Shown: piece after piece, positions 8,203 to 19,872 of the stretch
How the letters are laid out: each line of letters begins with the position of its first letter
Position numbering within the stretch: the stretch's first letter is position 1
Origin: RBG-16-34-14 sp963727535
GTDB taxonomy: Bacteria; Bacteroidota; Ignavibacteria; Ignavibacteriales; Ignavibacteriaceae
DNA: 64,000 bases
NCBI GenBank assembly: GCA_963727535.1
Contig: CAVSGR010000004.1
Coordinates: forward strand, 248,001-312,000
Direction: 5' to 3'
The notes under the pieces: generated by a model
Database searches by the model: none
What the model saw: the letters and a program-made list of their open reading frames with translations, nothing else
Told to the model about the DNA's origin: nothing
Translations under genes and position numbers: made by a program

Positions 8203-11200
8203 ATGTCGAAAAAAATATTTGCTGTTTTTATTCTGATTACATGTTTGGGCAGTATATCTGCCCAAACTTTTATTGGAAAAATTAATCCTTCCCCGCAATA
8301 TAATTCTTTGCGTGCTTCAAACGATACAGTTAAGATCCTTGGAATAATGGTAGAATTTAAGGAAGATAAAGACGGAGCAACATTTGGAAACGGAAAGTTT
8401 GGTACTATATACACCTCCGATTACGGTGATACTATTGTTGATCCTCTTCCTCATAACAAAGCGTACTTCGAGGCCCATCTTGAATTTGTGAAAAACTATT
8501 TTAATAAAGTTTCCGGAGGCAAAACTACAATTGAATATTTTGTTTTGCCGGATATTGTTTCTGTTTCCCAAACTATGAGGAATTATTCTCCCGACCCTAA
8601 CTCGGATGATTTTACTTCAGTTGCAAAATTCAGCAAAGAAGCATGGAATATTGCGCAGACAAATAATCCTAATATTGATTTCAGTTCTTATGATCTTTTT
8701 ACAATTTTTCACGCCGGGGTAGGAAGAGATGTTTCACTCCCGGGAAGTCTTGGTAATGAAAGAGATTTGCCTTCGGTGTTTCTTAGCGAGGAAGCGTTAA
8801 AGAATAGTTTAAATAATGATTTGTCAGGTCTTCCAGTAAATAGGATTGGAAAATATAATTCCCTTATAATGCCCGAAACTGAAAGCAGAGAAGATGAAGG
8901 CGTAACTGGGAGTGTGTTATATCAATTATCCATAAATGGATTATTTGCTGCAAGTATTGGTAGTTATTTGGGTTTGCCTGATCTATTTAATACTGAGACG
9001 GGAGTAAGTGCAATCGGTAAATTCGGTTTAATGGATGGACAGGCAATTTTTGCTTACAACGGTATTTTTCCACCTGAACCTTCAGCCTGGGAAAAAATTT
9101 ATCTGGGTTGGGAAGAACCCGTAACAGTCGATCCAGGTAATTACAATATTAAACTTGTTACTAAAAATGCTGCGGTTGCCGGGGATACTGTAATTCTTAA
9201 AGTCCCGATTAATTCTTCAGAATATTATTTAGTTGAAAACAGGATACGCGATGCAAACTCTGATGGAGCCAAAATAACATATATTCTTAACGGATTAAAA
9301 AGGACAAAAACATTTACCAAAGATACAACAGGTTTTTACAGTTATGATATTAAATCTCTCCGTGGAGTAATTACGGATGTTGACGAGTTTGATTGGGCTT
9401 TACCAAGCACAGTCAGTGTTGATAATGATACTTACTACTTTAAGCCTGGTGGAGGAATTGTAATTTGGCATATTGATGAAAACGTGATAAATAGTAAAAT
9501 TGCTGATAATAAAATTAATGTCGATAAAAATAACCGTGGTGTTGATGTCGAAGAGGCAGACGGGGTTCAGGATATAGGAGAAAGTTTTTATGATATTTTT
9601 GGAGACCTTGTTATCGGTGAAGGTTATGCAGAAGATTTTTGGTATGCCGGCAATCCTGCCGAATTGTTTAAAAATAAATTTTCAAAAGATACTCGCCCAA
9701 ATACAAATACAAATTCCGGCGCAAACAGTTTAATAACATTTTCAAATTTCTCTGCTAAAGCAAACAGGATGAGTTTTAAGCTGAGTTATGGAGATTCTCT
9801 GATTGTTCCGATTGCGAAATATAATTTATTAGATACTTCTTCTGCTAAGGCTCTTACGTATGCACCGAAAGAATCAGAACAATTCTCATTTTCACTTTTA
9901 TCAGATTCATCTTTATATAATTTGTCCATTTCGGAGTATAAAAAAGCGGATAACTTTTATTCTGATTATAAAACCTCTTCTTATATAAATGGGAATGTAT
10001 TTATAATCGTTGGAATCAAGGGATCTAATATTTATCAATATCCTGAAGATGGAAGTACTCCAACAGCATATGATGTAGGAGAAACAATCACAACTCCAGT
10101 AACTTTCAGAAAAAATTCTTCCGATAACAATGAATTAATAGTTGGAACGGAAAAAGGAAAAGTTAAAGTATTTACTTTTGATGCGGTTAATGGAATTGTT
10201 TTATCTCAGGAGTTTTCTGCTGATCCCGAGACTCCTATTCGTTTTATAGCAACCTCAGAAGATTATATTTCTTTTGTCACTGATAACAAACTTTATGATT
10301 CTAATGGAAAAAGTTATGCTCTGGATGAATCAACTTCGAATGTTCATAGTCTTGCTCTTACAAAATTAAAAGATGGTAGATATGTTTCAGTAGTTCATCA
10401 CAATAATAAAATTTTTGTTGTTGCAGGCGATGAATTAATAAACAGTTTCTCAGTAGATGATTCGATAAGTTCTATCTCCCTTGCAGATTTAAAAAACGAT
10501 GGAGAAAATTATATCTTATTCACTAGATGGCAATAATCTGGAAGCGTTAAATCTTCAGGGTGCGTCTGCAGATAATTTCCCTTTTATTGATCCGGATGGA
10601 ATTGGTTTTTCAGGAACTCCTATTACAGCAGATTTTGAAGGTGATGGCAAATCAGAAGTTATTGCATCAACAAAGGATGGAAGAATTTTTGCGATTGATG
10701 GAGGAACAGGAAAAGTTGTAAACGGATTTCCCAATTTCAACGGGAGCACGACTTGCAACAACCCCGGTTCTTTTTAATTACAATGGAAAAGCTTCTCTTG
10801 CCGCAATAGATGTTCAGAATAATTTTTATGCATGGAATATCGGCGCAGTTGAGGGAAAGATTTTTTGGTCAGAAGAGAACGGAAATAATTTTAACTCATC
10901 TTTTGTTGATAAAGCAACTAACACTTCGGGTTTTACAAATCAATTTTTCCCGGCAAACAGGGTATATAATTATCCTAATCCTGTGTATGATAATACAACT
11001 TACATCAGGTATTATGTTGCAGAAGATTCTAAAATAAATATTAAAATATTCGATCTGGCAGGAGGCTTTGTTGCTGAGTTAAACGATAATGCTATTGGTG
11101 GACTTGATAATGAAACTAAATGGAATGTTAATAATATTCAAAGCGGTGTTTATTTGGCGCGAGTTGAAGCAACGGGTTCAAGTGGTAAAACAGAAAGCAA

Positions 11201-11228
11201 CATAATTAAAATTGCAATCATTAAATAA
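8203..11228 (+). CDS. M6-like secreted protein lacking the zinc motif, with type IX sorting domain (frameshifted)
   Basis: A secreted protein of about 1007 residues after correction. The signal peptide ends near SISAQ (residue 21). The first half resembles M6 (immune-inhibitor-A-like) peptidases, including the stretch ending G.YLGLPDLF, FGLMDG and a later VIWHIDE. Where M6 enzymes have HExxHxxGxPD the sequence reads AASIGSYLGLPD, so both zinc histidines and the catalytic Glu are missing. The second half has propeller-like repeats (DFEGDGKSEVIAST). The C-terminus, from YNYPNP, is a type IX sorting domain. Frame breaks near 10515 (extra T) and 10732 (extra C). It follows porU-porV and is a likely substrate of that system; a binding or structural role seems likelier than proteolysis. 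Confidence 0.75.
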
Positions 11229-11285
11229 CATTCCGGGTAGTATCTTAAAACAAATTAATCTTTCATCTTGCAAACTTCATCCTTT

Positions 11286-14200
11286 ATGAAATATTTAACT
11301 TTAGCACTCTTTTTCTCTTTTTTTGCTTCTGCATTTGCACAATTTACCGAGTTCCATCCTGAACTTAACTGGTACACTATTAAAGGGAAACATGTTGAAG
11401 TTCATTTTCACGAAGGAGCAGAAAGAACTGCAAGAGTAGTTGCTAAAATTGCCGATGAAGTTTGGGACCCTATTTGCTCTCTTTACGGTTATGAACCGGA
11501 CGTTGTTCATTTTATTATAAAAGATATTGATGATTACTCGAACGGAGCTACATATTTTTTTGATAACAAAATTGAGATTTGGACAAGTGCTCTCGATTTT
11601 GATTTACGCGGCGCACACAACTGGTTGCGTAATGTAATATCTCACGAGTTTACTCACATGGTTCAGATTCAATCTTCTATGAAATCTACAAGAAGTTTGC
11701 CTGCGGTTTTTTTCCAGGCTCTTAATTATGAAGATGAAAGAAGACCCGATATTCTTTACGGCTTTCCCAATTTTGTTATTTCATATCCCCTCGCAACAAT
11801 TAATGTTCCGGGCATGGTTTGCAGAAGGAACCGCACAAAATATGCGGAAAGAATTCAACTATGATAATTGGGATACACACAGAGATATGATTCTTCGTTC
11901 TTACGCTCTTGATGGAAATATGTTGACCTGGAATGAAATGGGTGTATTTGGGAAGACAAGTCTTGGTAATGAATCGGTTTATAATTCAGGCTTTGCACTT
12001 ACAAGATACATCTCACAAAAATATGGTGAAGATAAACTTGCTAAGATAAGTCATGCGCTTGGCAACTTCTGGAATTTTTCTATTGATGCTGCATTTGAAG
12101 ATGTGCTTGGAAAAAGCGGAACTGAGATCTATGACGAATGGAAAGAATTCCTGACAAAAAGTTACACAGAACGCACAGCAGCAGTAAGAGAAAATCTTGT
12201 TGTCGGAGATACGCTTGCAAAAGTAGGATTCGGAAATTTCTATCCGATTTATTCGCAAGACGGTTCAAAGTTTTTGTATATCTCAAACAAAACCTCTGAT
12301 TATTTTGGGCTTGCAGGCATTTATCTTTATGATTTAAAAACTAAAAAAGAAAAGATGCTTGTTAACGGAGTTCGTTCAACCGTAAGCTGGATTCCCGGGA
12401 AAAATAAAATTATTTATTCCAAACTTACTGATGATAATCCAAACTGGTACAATGTTCACGATCTTTATGTTTATGACATTGACAAAGATGAAGAAACACG
12501 ATTAACATATGATCTTCGTGCAAATCAGCCTTGTATATCGAATGACGGAAAAAAGATTGTATTTATTTTTCAGAAAGATGGCACTACCAATCTTGGCACA
12601 GTTGATATAAATGGACAAAATTTTAAGAAGCTTACTAATTTTAATAATGGTGAGCAGGTTTATAATCCCAAATTTTCTAATGACAATTCTTATATCATTT
12701 TTGATTATTCCTATCGTGAAACCAGGGACATTTATAAAATTAATCCTGATGGATCAGGTTATGAGCCTGTGATAGCAACGGATTCTGATGAAAGAAATCC
12801 TGTAATTGATAAAAACGGCAATATGATTTATTGTTCCGATGAGACAGGCATTTTTAATATTTACAAATATGATTTTAAAACCAAAAAGAAAACGCAATTA
12901 ACAAATGTTCTTGGTAGTGCGTTTATGCCGACTGTTGCAGACAACGGAGATATTATCTATTCAGGTTATACTTCTTCAGGATATAAAATTTTTCAGATTA
13001 CTTCTGAAGAACAGCAAAAAGTAATTAGGGGTAAAAATTATGTCTGGCTGAAAAATCCGCCAATGGATGTATATTCAACTATTGGTGATTTAACTGCAGC
13101 GGAATTTAAAAGATTAAGAAATTATAATGATTATGATGTCCCGGATTATGATGAGGAACCTTACACCGGTGTTTTTTCAAGATTAACTTTATTTCCTTTA
13201 TTAAGGTTTGATAATTATAATACGTCGAATAACTTTTTTGAAAAGTTGAAGCCCGGTTTGTTCGTTACTTCCAGCGATATGCTTAACAGGTATTCTATAT
13301 TTGCCGGGGGTTCTATTAATTCTAGGCTTGAAAGAGATTTGTTCCTCACATTTGATTACAGGAATAAGCTTCCATTACTTTTTGATTTGGGAATTAAACC
13401 GGAACTTTCTCTCGAACTGTATAACCTCAGCAGGAAAGCAAATGTTGATGTTTCCTTTGGTGCCGATACATTGCAGAGCGGAACTGTTAGATATGATTAT
13501 ATAATTCCCACGGATGTTACATATAATCTTTTTGAAGCTGATTTTGTGGCAAGACATAGAATTTTCTCCCGGGAGCAAAACTTAGAACTCAGGTTTATTT
13601 TTAGTCAGTACTCGGCATCGTTGGGAAGTTTTCTGCTGCCGAATGATAACGGTTTATATCCAACAACAAATGATACTTATTTAATCGGCAGAAATTTTCA
13701 GTTAAAATATAGTCTTGATGCTTTGGTCCCTTATGTTGACGCTGAAATTAATCCGGTAGGTGTAAGGCTCGATGTTCAATATAATTATGAGTTCAATGAG
13801 TTTAATAACGAGGGTTCGTATGTTGTTGAAGATGGTCTTCTGAAACCAAAGTATAACCACTTTAATTTTCACAGACTCGAGCTGAATTCCAAAATTCATT
13901 TCCCCCTTTGGGGATATCATACTTTAACTCTTGGTTTAAGAGGTGGAACAATATTAGGTCCGGCCGTTCCAGATTTCTTCGATTTCTACCTTGGCGGACT
14001 GATTGGAATGAAAGCATATCCTTTTTATGCAATCAGCGGAAATGAACTAACCTGGGTCAATCTCACATACAGATTTCCACTTTTCAGAAACATCGATGCA
14101 AGAGCAGGACATCTTTATTTAGATAAAATTTATTTTTCTGTTTACGGAGACTTGGGAAATGCATGGAATGGTGATTTCCCTTCGTTGGACACTTTTAAAA

Positions 14201-14379
14201 AAGGAGCAGGAGCAGAGGTAAGAATTCAAATGAATTCATATTATCTTTTCCCGACAGACTTATTCTTTAATGCAGCTTATGGTTTCGACAAGTTTAGCAG
14301 GGTTGTTAATGATAAGACTTTAACTTATGGAAAGGAGTGGAGATTTTATGGAGGAATTTTATTTGGGTTTGATATTTAA
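11286..14379 (+). CDS. HExxH-type peptidase, TolB-like propeller and outer-membrane barrel fusion (frameshifted)
   Basis: After removal of one extra G near 11811-11813, two overlapping frames join into about 1030 residues. The ATG at 11286 gives a clean signal peptide ending near SAFAQ. Residues about 100-130 hold ISHEFTHMVQIQ, a gluzincin-type HExxH, and WFAEGTAQ may supply the third zinc ligand Glu. The middle has TolB/PD40-type blades (YPIYSQDGSKFLYIS, NPKFSNDNSYIIFDYS and others). The last 400 residues are barrel-like, with a glycine- and aromatic-rich end. It is probably an outer-membrane protein with a periplasmic or surface peptidase and propeller. The substrate is unknown. It sits in the same run as the type IX genes. 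Confidence 0.65.
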
Positions 14380-14441
14380 ACAATAAACTTTAATTAGAAC
14401 ACGGAATCATCCGCACTTAATTAATAACTAAAAGTATTGAT

Positions 14442-15302
14442 ATGAAAACAAAATATTATTTATTACTCTTAGTGATAATATCAGTTCCGCCGACTTATTC
14501 TCAATCATCTGAAATAAATTTAACCGGAAGCCTTTACACAGATTCAAAAATGATATTAGAAAAAAATAATGTTGAATCACTTCCGCAATTAGCTCTTCAA
14601 AATGAAGATAAAAAATCTCCTTTACTTGCTGGAGCTTTATCATTTGTTTTACCGGGCGCCGGTGAATTTTATAATGGCGAATATTTAAGAGCGGCAATAT
14701 TTGTTGCTATTGAAGCGGCGGTAATAACAACAGCAGTCATTTATAATAATAAAGCAATTAAACAAACAGAATCATTTCAAAATTATGCCGACGATTACAA
14801 AAATCCAGATCATAATTGGAGCGTTGTTAAATATGCTGAATACTTGAACTCACAACAGACTGATCCCGACAAACTTGTACAGATAAATCCCAATGAATCT
14901 CTTCCACCGTGGGAAAGAGTAAACTGGGCACAGTTAAATGCTGCAGAACGAGCAGGAGACGGTACGCATTCGCTTCCTCCACATGGTACACAGCAATACT
15001 ATGAATTGATCGGAAAGTATCATGAATATATTCCCGGCTGGACGAAAGGAGAAGATATAGTTAATCCTCCTAAGGAAATGCTGGACTATTCTAAAATGCG
15101 AGGCAAAGCAAACGATCTTTATAATGTCTCTTCAAAAGCCGTAATAGGAATTTATATTAATCACTTCCTTAGTATTCTTGATGCAGTGTGGGTAACGGTA
15201 AATCATAATAAGTCTCTCGCTGTAAAAATGAGAATGGAAGAAAAGTATTATGCCGACAGGATGGAGTTGGTTCCTACACTTAAATTTTCTTTAAGTTTCT
15301 AA
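14442..15302 (+). CDS. DUF5683-like membrane protein of unknown function
   Basis: A 286-residue protein with a signal peptide ending near TYSQ (residue 21). About residues 58-90 hold SPLLAGALSFVLPGAGEFYNG followed by a hydrophobic segment, the pattern of DUF5683 proteins of Bacteroidetes. A long polar insert (about 110-220) follows, and then a second hydrophobic stretch (IGIYINHFLSILDAVWV). No enzymatic motif is visible. The function is not known. It stands alone between the surface-protein genes and der, with its own 62-base upstream gap. Confidence 0.55.
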   Translation: MKTKYYLLLLVIISVPPTYSQSSEINLTGSLYTDSKMILEKNNVESLPQLALQNEDKKSPLLAGALSFVLPGAGEFYNGEYLRAAIFVAIEAAVITTAVIYNNKAIKQTESFQNYADDYKNPDHNWSVVKYAEYLNSQQTDPDKLVQINPNESLPPWERVNWAQLNAAERAGDGTHSLPPHGTQQYYELIGKYHEYIPGWTKGEDIVNPPKEMLDYSKMRGKANDLYNVSSKAVIGIYINHFLSILDAVWVTVNHNKSLAVKMRMEEKYYADRMELVPTLKFSLSF

Positions 15303-15429
15303 TTTTTGTGATTATGAGATTATGGGGTAATGAGATTATAAGAGTTTGAAGGTATTACAATTAATTACTTCTTTCTGCTAATCTTTAAGTAAATTTGCAT
15401 TTCTTAAACATTGAGTCTTATTTTTCTAT

Positions 15430-16740
15430 ATGAAATCTCCCGTAGTTGTAATTGTTGGCAGACCCAACGTAGGTAAATCAACTCTTTTTAATCGCCTTGT
15501 AGGGAAAAGAGATGCGATAGTTAATGATATTAGCGGAGTTACACGTGATAGAAATTACGGGGAAGTTGAATGGAACGGGAAAGAATTTAAATTAATTGAT
15601 ACTGGCGGTTATGTTCCCAACTCGACCGACCTTTTTGAAGTTGCAATTAGAGAACAGATTGAAATTGCTGTAGAAGAAGCAGACGCAATTATTTTTATAG
15701 TAGATGTCAGAACAGGGATCAGTCCTGTAGATATTGAAATAGCTAATTTATTAAGAAGTGCGGATAGGAATTTTTATCTTGTCGTAAATAAAGTTGATTC
15801 GGAAAATTTTGAAGCTGCTGCCTCAGAATTCTACAAGCTTGGTGTTGATAAATTATTTGATGTTTCTGCCTTAGTGGGAAGAAAGACCGGGGATTTTTTA
15901 GATGTTCTTACTTCAGATTTTCCAGAAACAAAGGAAGAGAAAGAAGATTCGAGATTAAAGATTGCAATACTCGGTCGTCCGAATGTTGGAAAATCTTCGT
16001 TGACTAATTCTCTTTTGGGATACGATAGAAGCATTGTAACCGATATTCCCGGTACAACAAGAGACAGCATTGATTCTGTATTAAAATATTATGGTAAAGA
16101 AATTGTACTTATAGATACCGCAGGTCTCAGGAAAAAGAAAAGAATTGATGAAAGCATAGAATTTTTTTCAGCTATTCGTACTTTGAAAGCTGTCGGCGAA
16201 TGTGATGTCGCAATAGTTCTAATCGACACAAAGATAGGTTTAGATAAACAGGATCAGAAAATAATTGATGAAGTGATAAGAAGAAGAAAAGGTTTGATAA
16301 TTGCGGTTAATAAATGGGATCTGATTGAGAAAGAGACAAACACAGCAAGGGATTTTGAAAGGACAATAAAAGAAAAATTAGGCTCAATTGATTATGTCCC
16401 AGTCATTTTTATTTCTGCTTTAACCAAACAAAGAATTTTTAAACTTATAGAATTGAGCCAGCGAGTCGAAGAGGAAAGAAAGAAAAAGATTCCGACCAAC
16501 ACTTTAAATGATGTTCTTCTTAGATTAATAGAAAAAAATCCTCCTCCATCAACCGGTACTGGTAAAGAAGTAAAAATTAAATATATAACGCAGGGTGGTG
16601 AGAATTACCCGGTTTTTATTTTCTTTGCAAATCGTCCCAAAGATATTCACGATAATTTTAAAAGATTCCTGGAGAAAGCAATAAGGAGAAATTTTGGTTT
16701 CGAGGGGGTTCCTTTTACAATGGTCTTTAAAACAAAATGA
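15430..16740 (+). CDS. der: Ribosome biogenesis GTPase Der (EngA)
   Basis: An essential double GTPase that acts in 50S subunit assembly. There are two G domains in tandem: GRPNVGKST near residue 10 with DTGGY and NKVD, then GRPNVGKSS near 180 with DTAGLRKK and NKWD. A C-terminal KH-like domain of about 80 residues follows. At 436 residues it has the usual length. A TAAATTTG box about 35 bases upstream could be a promoter -7 element. The stop overlaps the start of the next gene as ATGA, so the two are likely cotranscribed. Confidence 0.97.
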   Translation: MKSPVVVIVGRPNVGKSTLFNRLVGKRDAIVNDISGVTRDRNYGEVEWNGKEFKLIDTGGYVPNSTDLFEVAIREQIEIAVEEADAIIFIVDVRTGISPVDIEIANLLRSADRNFYLVVNKVDSENFEAAASEFYKLGVDKLFDVSALVGRKTGDFLDVLTSDFPETKEEKEDSRLKIAILGRPNVGKSSLTNSLLGYDRSIVTDIPGTTRDSIDSVLKYYGKEIVLIDTAGLRKKKRIDESIEFFSAIRTLKAVGECDVAIVLIDTKIGLDKQDQKIIDEVIRRRKGLIIAVNKWDLIEKETNTARDFERTIKEKLGSIDYVPVIFISALTKQRIFKLIELSQRVEEERKKKIPTNTLNDVLLRLIEKNPPPSTGTGKEVKIKYITQGGENYPVFIFFANRPKDIHDNFKRFLEKAIRRNFGFEGVPFTMVFKTK

Positions 16741-18088
16741 ACGGACCTAAAAATATAATTGTGGTAGGCGGAAGTGCTGCTGGTCCTGCCGCCGCAGCAA
16801 AAGCAAAAAGAATCAATCCTGATTCTGATGTTAAAATGTTTGAAGCTGGTAACTATATTTCTGTTGGAACTTGCGAAATGCCTTATGTGCTTTCCGGCGA
16901 AATAGAGAATTATAAAGATATTCTTCTGTTTGATCCTGCAACTTTTAAAAAGAAAAAGGGGTTGAAGTTTTTACACGGCATTTAGTGGAGGGAATTGACA
17001 GTAAAGCAAAAGAGATTAAAGTGCTCGATTTATTTAACGGCACAACTCATTTCTATAAATACGATAAATTAATTTTAACGACGGGTGCAAAACCGAAAAC
17101 ATTAAAGCAGTTCACACTGCCCGCAGAAAACTTATTTCATTTTAAGAATATTTCAGATCTTGTTAAGGTTAAGGATTACCTTAACAAAAAGAAGATTAAA
17201 AATGTTGCAGTTATTGGCTCCGGATATATTGGACTCGAAACTGCAAATGCTTTTTCTTCATTGGGCTTAAATGTTACGGTAATTGAAAAAGAAAATCATC
17301 CAATTCCTTCTGCCGAAAGTGAAATTCAATTACTTGTTGAAGAACTACTTATGAATAATAAAATAAGGTTCTTCGGTGGAGTAAAAAATCTAAAACCTAT
17401 TTATTCCGATGAAAAAATTGAAAGTCTGAATATTGATGGAAGACTCGTAGAAGTTGATCTTGTTATTATGTCGGTTGGATTCGAACCTAATACGGATCTT
17501 GCTAAGAAAGCAAAACTCGAGATTGGAGAATTTGGGGGAATAAAAGTTGATTCAAGACTTAAAACATCTGATCCGCATATTTATGCTGCCGGTGATTGCA
17601 TAGAAATTGTTGATGCTGTTTCAGGTCGTCCAAACTATTTCCCTTTGGCTACTCTAGCACGGGATCACGGTCATTCCGCTGGCGAAAATGCTGTGGGTGG
17701 GAATTCAAGAATAGAACCGGTTGTTAAAAATATTTCTGTAAAGCTATGGGATAAATTTTTGATAAATGTTGGCTTCTCTTCTGCCGAAGCAAAGGAATAC
17801 AAGTTTAAATTTAAGTCTGTTACAGAAGTTGCAAATAATCTTGTAAAAGTAATGCCGGGAAGTGAAAAAGTCTTTGGTAAAATTATATATGAAGAAGATT
17901 CGAAGGAAATACTTGGAGCAGCTTTCTTTGGGGGAAATGAAGTATCCGGTTATGGAGACATAATTTCGATTTTGATAAAATTGAAACAGCCGGGAGAAAT
18001 TCTATCTGAAATAAATTATAATTATACTCCGCCGCTTTCCCCTTTTATAAATTTATTATCTTTATTAGGAAGAAAAATAAAATCTTAA
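16737..18088 (+). CDS. CoA-disulfide reductase/NADH oxidase family flavoprotein (frameshifted)
   Basis: An FAD- and NAD(P)H-dependent pyridine nucleotide-disulfide oxidoreductase, about 450 residues once one base is restored near the T run at 16968-16972 (the only -1 shift among the broken genes). The N-terminus has IIVVGGSAAGPAAA for FAD, then SVGTCEMPYVLSG with the active-site Cys of the CoA-disulfide reductase group. The second dinucleotide site is VAVIGSGYIGLETA, followed by YAAGDC and the C-terminal dimer domain. Substrate (CoA disulfide, persulfide or oxygen) cannot be told apart by sequence alone. It overlaps der by four bases. Confidence 0.8.
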
Positions 18089-18100
18089 CAAGAGATATAA

Positions 18101-18739
18101 ATGAAAAATATTTTTCCCAACTTTAAGCTTATCGATCATCCTCTGATTAAAAAGGATATTACTTTGTTGAGAGATAAAAAAACTCAACCGGAATATTTCA
18201 GAGCCGCTGTAAGAAGGCTATCAAATATTCTTGCTGTAGAAATCGGGAGGACATTAAAGCTGAAAGAGATTAATGTTGATACTCCTCTTGAACGAACTAA
18301 AGGTTACAAGCTTGATGAGAAAATAATTCTTATACCTGTTTTAAGGGCAGGTTTAAGTATGGTTAGTGGTTTTCTCGATGTGATCCCCGATTGCAAAGTC
18401 GGGCATATTGGTCTTCAAAGAAATGAAGAGACTCTGGAACCTGTTGAATATTATTTCAAGATTCCAAAGGTAGGTGCGAATTCAAGAATTGTTTTACTTG
18501 ATCCTATGCTTGCAACCGGGGGGAGCGCGTCGTGGGCGTTAAAATATTTAACTAAAAAGAAAATAAAGAAAATTGTTTTTGCTTGTCTCGTTGCTGCTCC
18601 GGCAGGAGTTAAAAAGTTGCTGAAAGAACACAACAAAGTTGATATATATTCTGCTGCCCTGGACAGGGAATTAAATAATAAAGGATATATCTTACCCGGC
18701 TTGGGGGATGCAGGAGATAGAACTTTTGGTACGCTCTAA
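18101..18739 (+). CDS. upp: Uracil phosphoribosyltransferase
   Basis: Converts uracil and PRPP to UMP in pyrimidine salvage. At 212 residues it has the normal length. The PRPP loop is LDPMLATGGSA (about residues 130-140). RAGLSM and the C-terminal PGLGDAGDRTFGT, which binds uracil, are intact. It starts 12 bases after the flavoprotein gene. The next gene may overlap its 3' end. Confidence 0.95.
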   Translation: MKNIFPNFKLIDHPLIKKDITLLRDKKTQPEYFRAAVRRLSNILAVEIGRTLKLKEINVDTPLERTKGYKLDEKIILIPVLRAGLSMVSGFLDVIPDCKVGHIGLQRNEETLEPVEYYFKIPKVGANSRIVLLDPMLATGGSASWALKYLTKKKIKKIVFACLVAAPAGVKKLLKEHNKVDIYSAALDRELNNKGYILPGLGDAGDRTFGTL

Positions 18740-19748
18740 GTTCTTAATTGTTCTCATATTTCTTTGCTCATCTACTTTTTTACATGCACAGGTATTTCCA
18801 AATTCTGAAGTGGATTCATTGCTTAGGAGTGGGATAGAGAATATCATAAATCAAAAGTATGATTTTGCAAAGAAAGATTTTCTTATACTGAATAAGGAAT
18901 TTCCAAAACTTCCTATTGGTAAAATTTATATTGCCGCTGTAGAGATTGCCAAATCTTATGACCTCGCAATTCCATTTAAAACAGATTTTATTATTGAAAA
19001 CCTTGATGAAGCGAAAGAAATGTCGGAAGCATTAATTGATTCGGATGAAGATAATATCTGGAATAATTATTTCCTTGCACTTGCTGATGGATACAAAGCG
19101 TACTTTGATGCATTAACGGGAGACTGGCTTTCTGCTTTTGGAACCGGGGTAACTTCCGTACATCTTTTTGAACATTGTCTAAAAGTTGATTCTACTTTTT
19201 ATGAAGCATTAATAGCAACAGGCACATATAAATACTGGAAGAGCAGTAAGATGAAATTCCTGAACTGGCTTCCTTTTGTAAGTGATGAAAGAGAAGAGGG
19301 AATTAAACTTTTAGAAAAGGCTGTCAGCAATTCTTCATATAATTCTTATCTCGCAATAAATTCTTTAATATGGATTTATATTGACAGGCATGAATTCCTT
19401 AAAGCAATAAAGATTGCTGAGTCGGCTTTAGTCCGATATCCAGACAGCCGATTTTTTAAATATGGATTAGCCAGGGCTTATGAAGATGTTGATAAACAAA
19501 AAGCTATTCAAATTTATTATGAGATTTTGAATTCTTTTTCTGATGCAGAAAAATTAAATCATTGCAATGAAATAATCTTGAAACACATTATTGCTCAGCA
19601 ATATTACAGGTTGGGCGACAAAAACTCTGCTTTAATCTTATGCAATGAAATATTAAATAAAAAAGATTTAACCGATTACGAATTGGATAAGCTGGGGGGC
19701 AGATTAGATAGAATAAGATCACTCAAAAGAGAACTTTCCGACAATTAA
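18708..19748 (+). CDS. Secreted TPR-like protein of unknown function
   Basis: Up to 346 residues. The N-terminus is a signal peptide (KFLIVLIFLCSSTFLHAQ). The rest is helical with repeat-like AxxxYP.S..F.YGLARAYE segments, suggesting tetratricopeptide repeats, strongest at about residues 225-300. The start is uncertain: ATG at 18708 overlaps upp by 32 bases, while TTG at 18726 gives a shorter, cleaner signal peptide. No catalytic motif is seen. It is probably a periplasmic protein. Confidence 0.6.
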   Translation: MQEIELLVRSKFLIVLIFLCSSTFLHAQVFPNSEVDSLLRSGIENIINQKYDFAKKDFLILNKEFPKLPIGKIYIAAVEIAKSYDLAIPFKTDFIIENLDEAKEMSEALIDSDEDNIWNNYFLALADGYKAYFDALTGDWLSAFGTGVTSVHLFEHCLKVDSTFYEALIATGTYKYWKSSKMKFLNWLPFVSDEREEGIKLLEKAVSNSSYNSYLAINSLIWIYIDRHEFLKAIKIAESALVRYPDSRFFKYGLARAYEDVDKQKAIQIYYEILNSFSDAEKLNHCNEIILKHIIAQQYYRLGDKNSALILCNEILNKKDLTDYELDKLGGRLDRIRSLKRELSDN

Positions 19749-19872
19749 TTTGCCAAAAGCAGATTTATCTAATGTTATAGGGCTTTACCTATTCAAATAA
19801 AAAAGTTAAATTAAAGGTCAATTGAAGAAAAGTGAAATTAGAACTAAGTAGCAAAAGGAAACACGATAAAAT

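Noticed and set aside
8203..10536. Active M6 metalloprotease
   Set aside because: The HExxH motif is replaced by AASIGS, so zinc binding of the usual kind is not possible.
15303..15345. GATTATGAGATTATGG-type short repeat
   Set aside because: A simple degenerate AT-rich repeat of about 35 bases with too few units to call a structured repeat.
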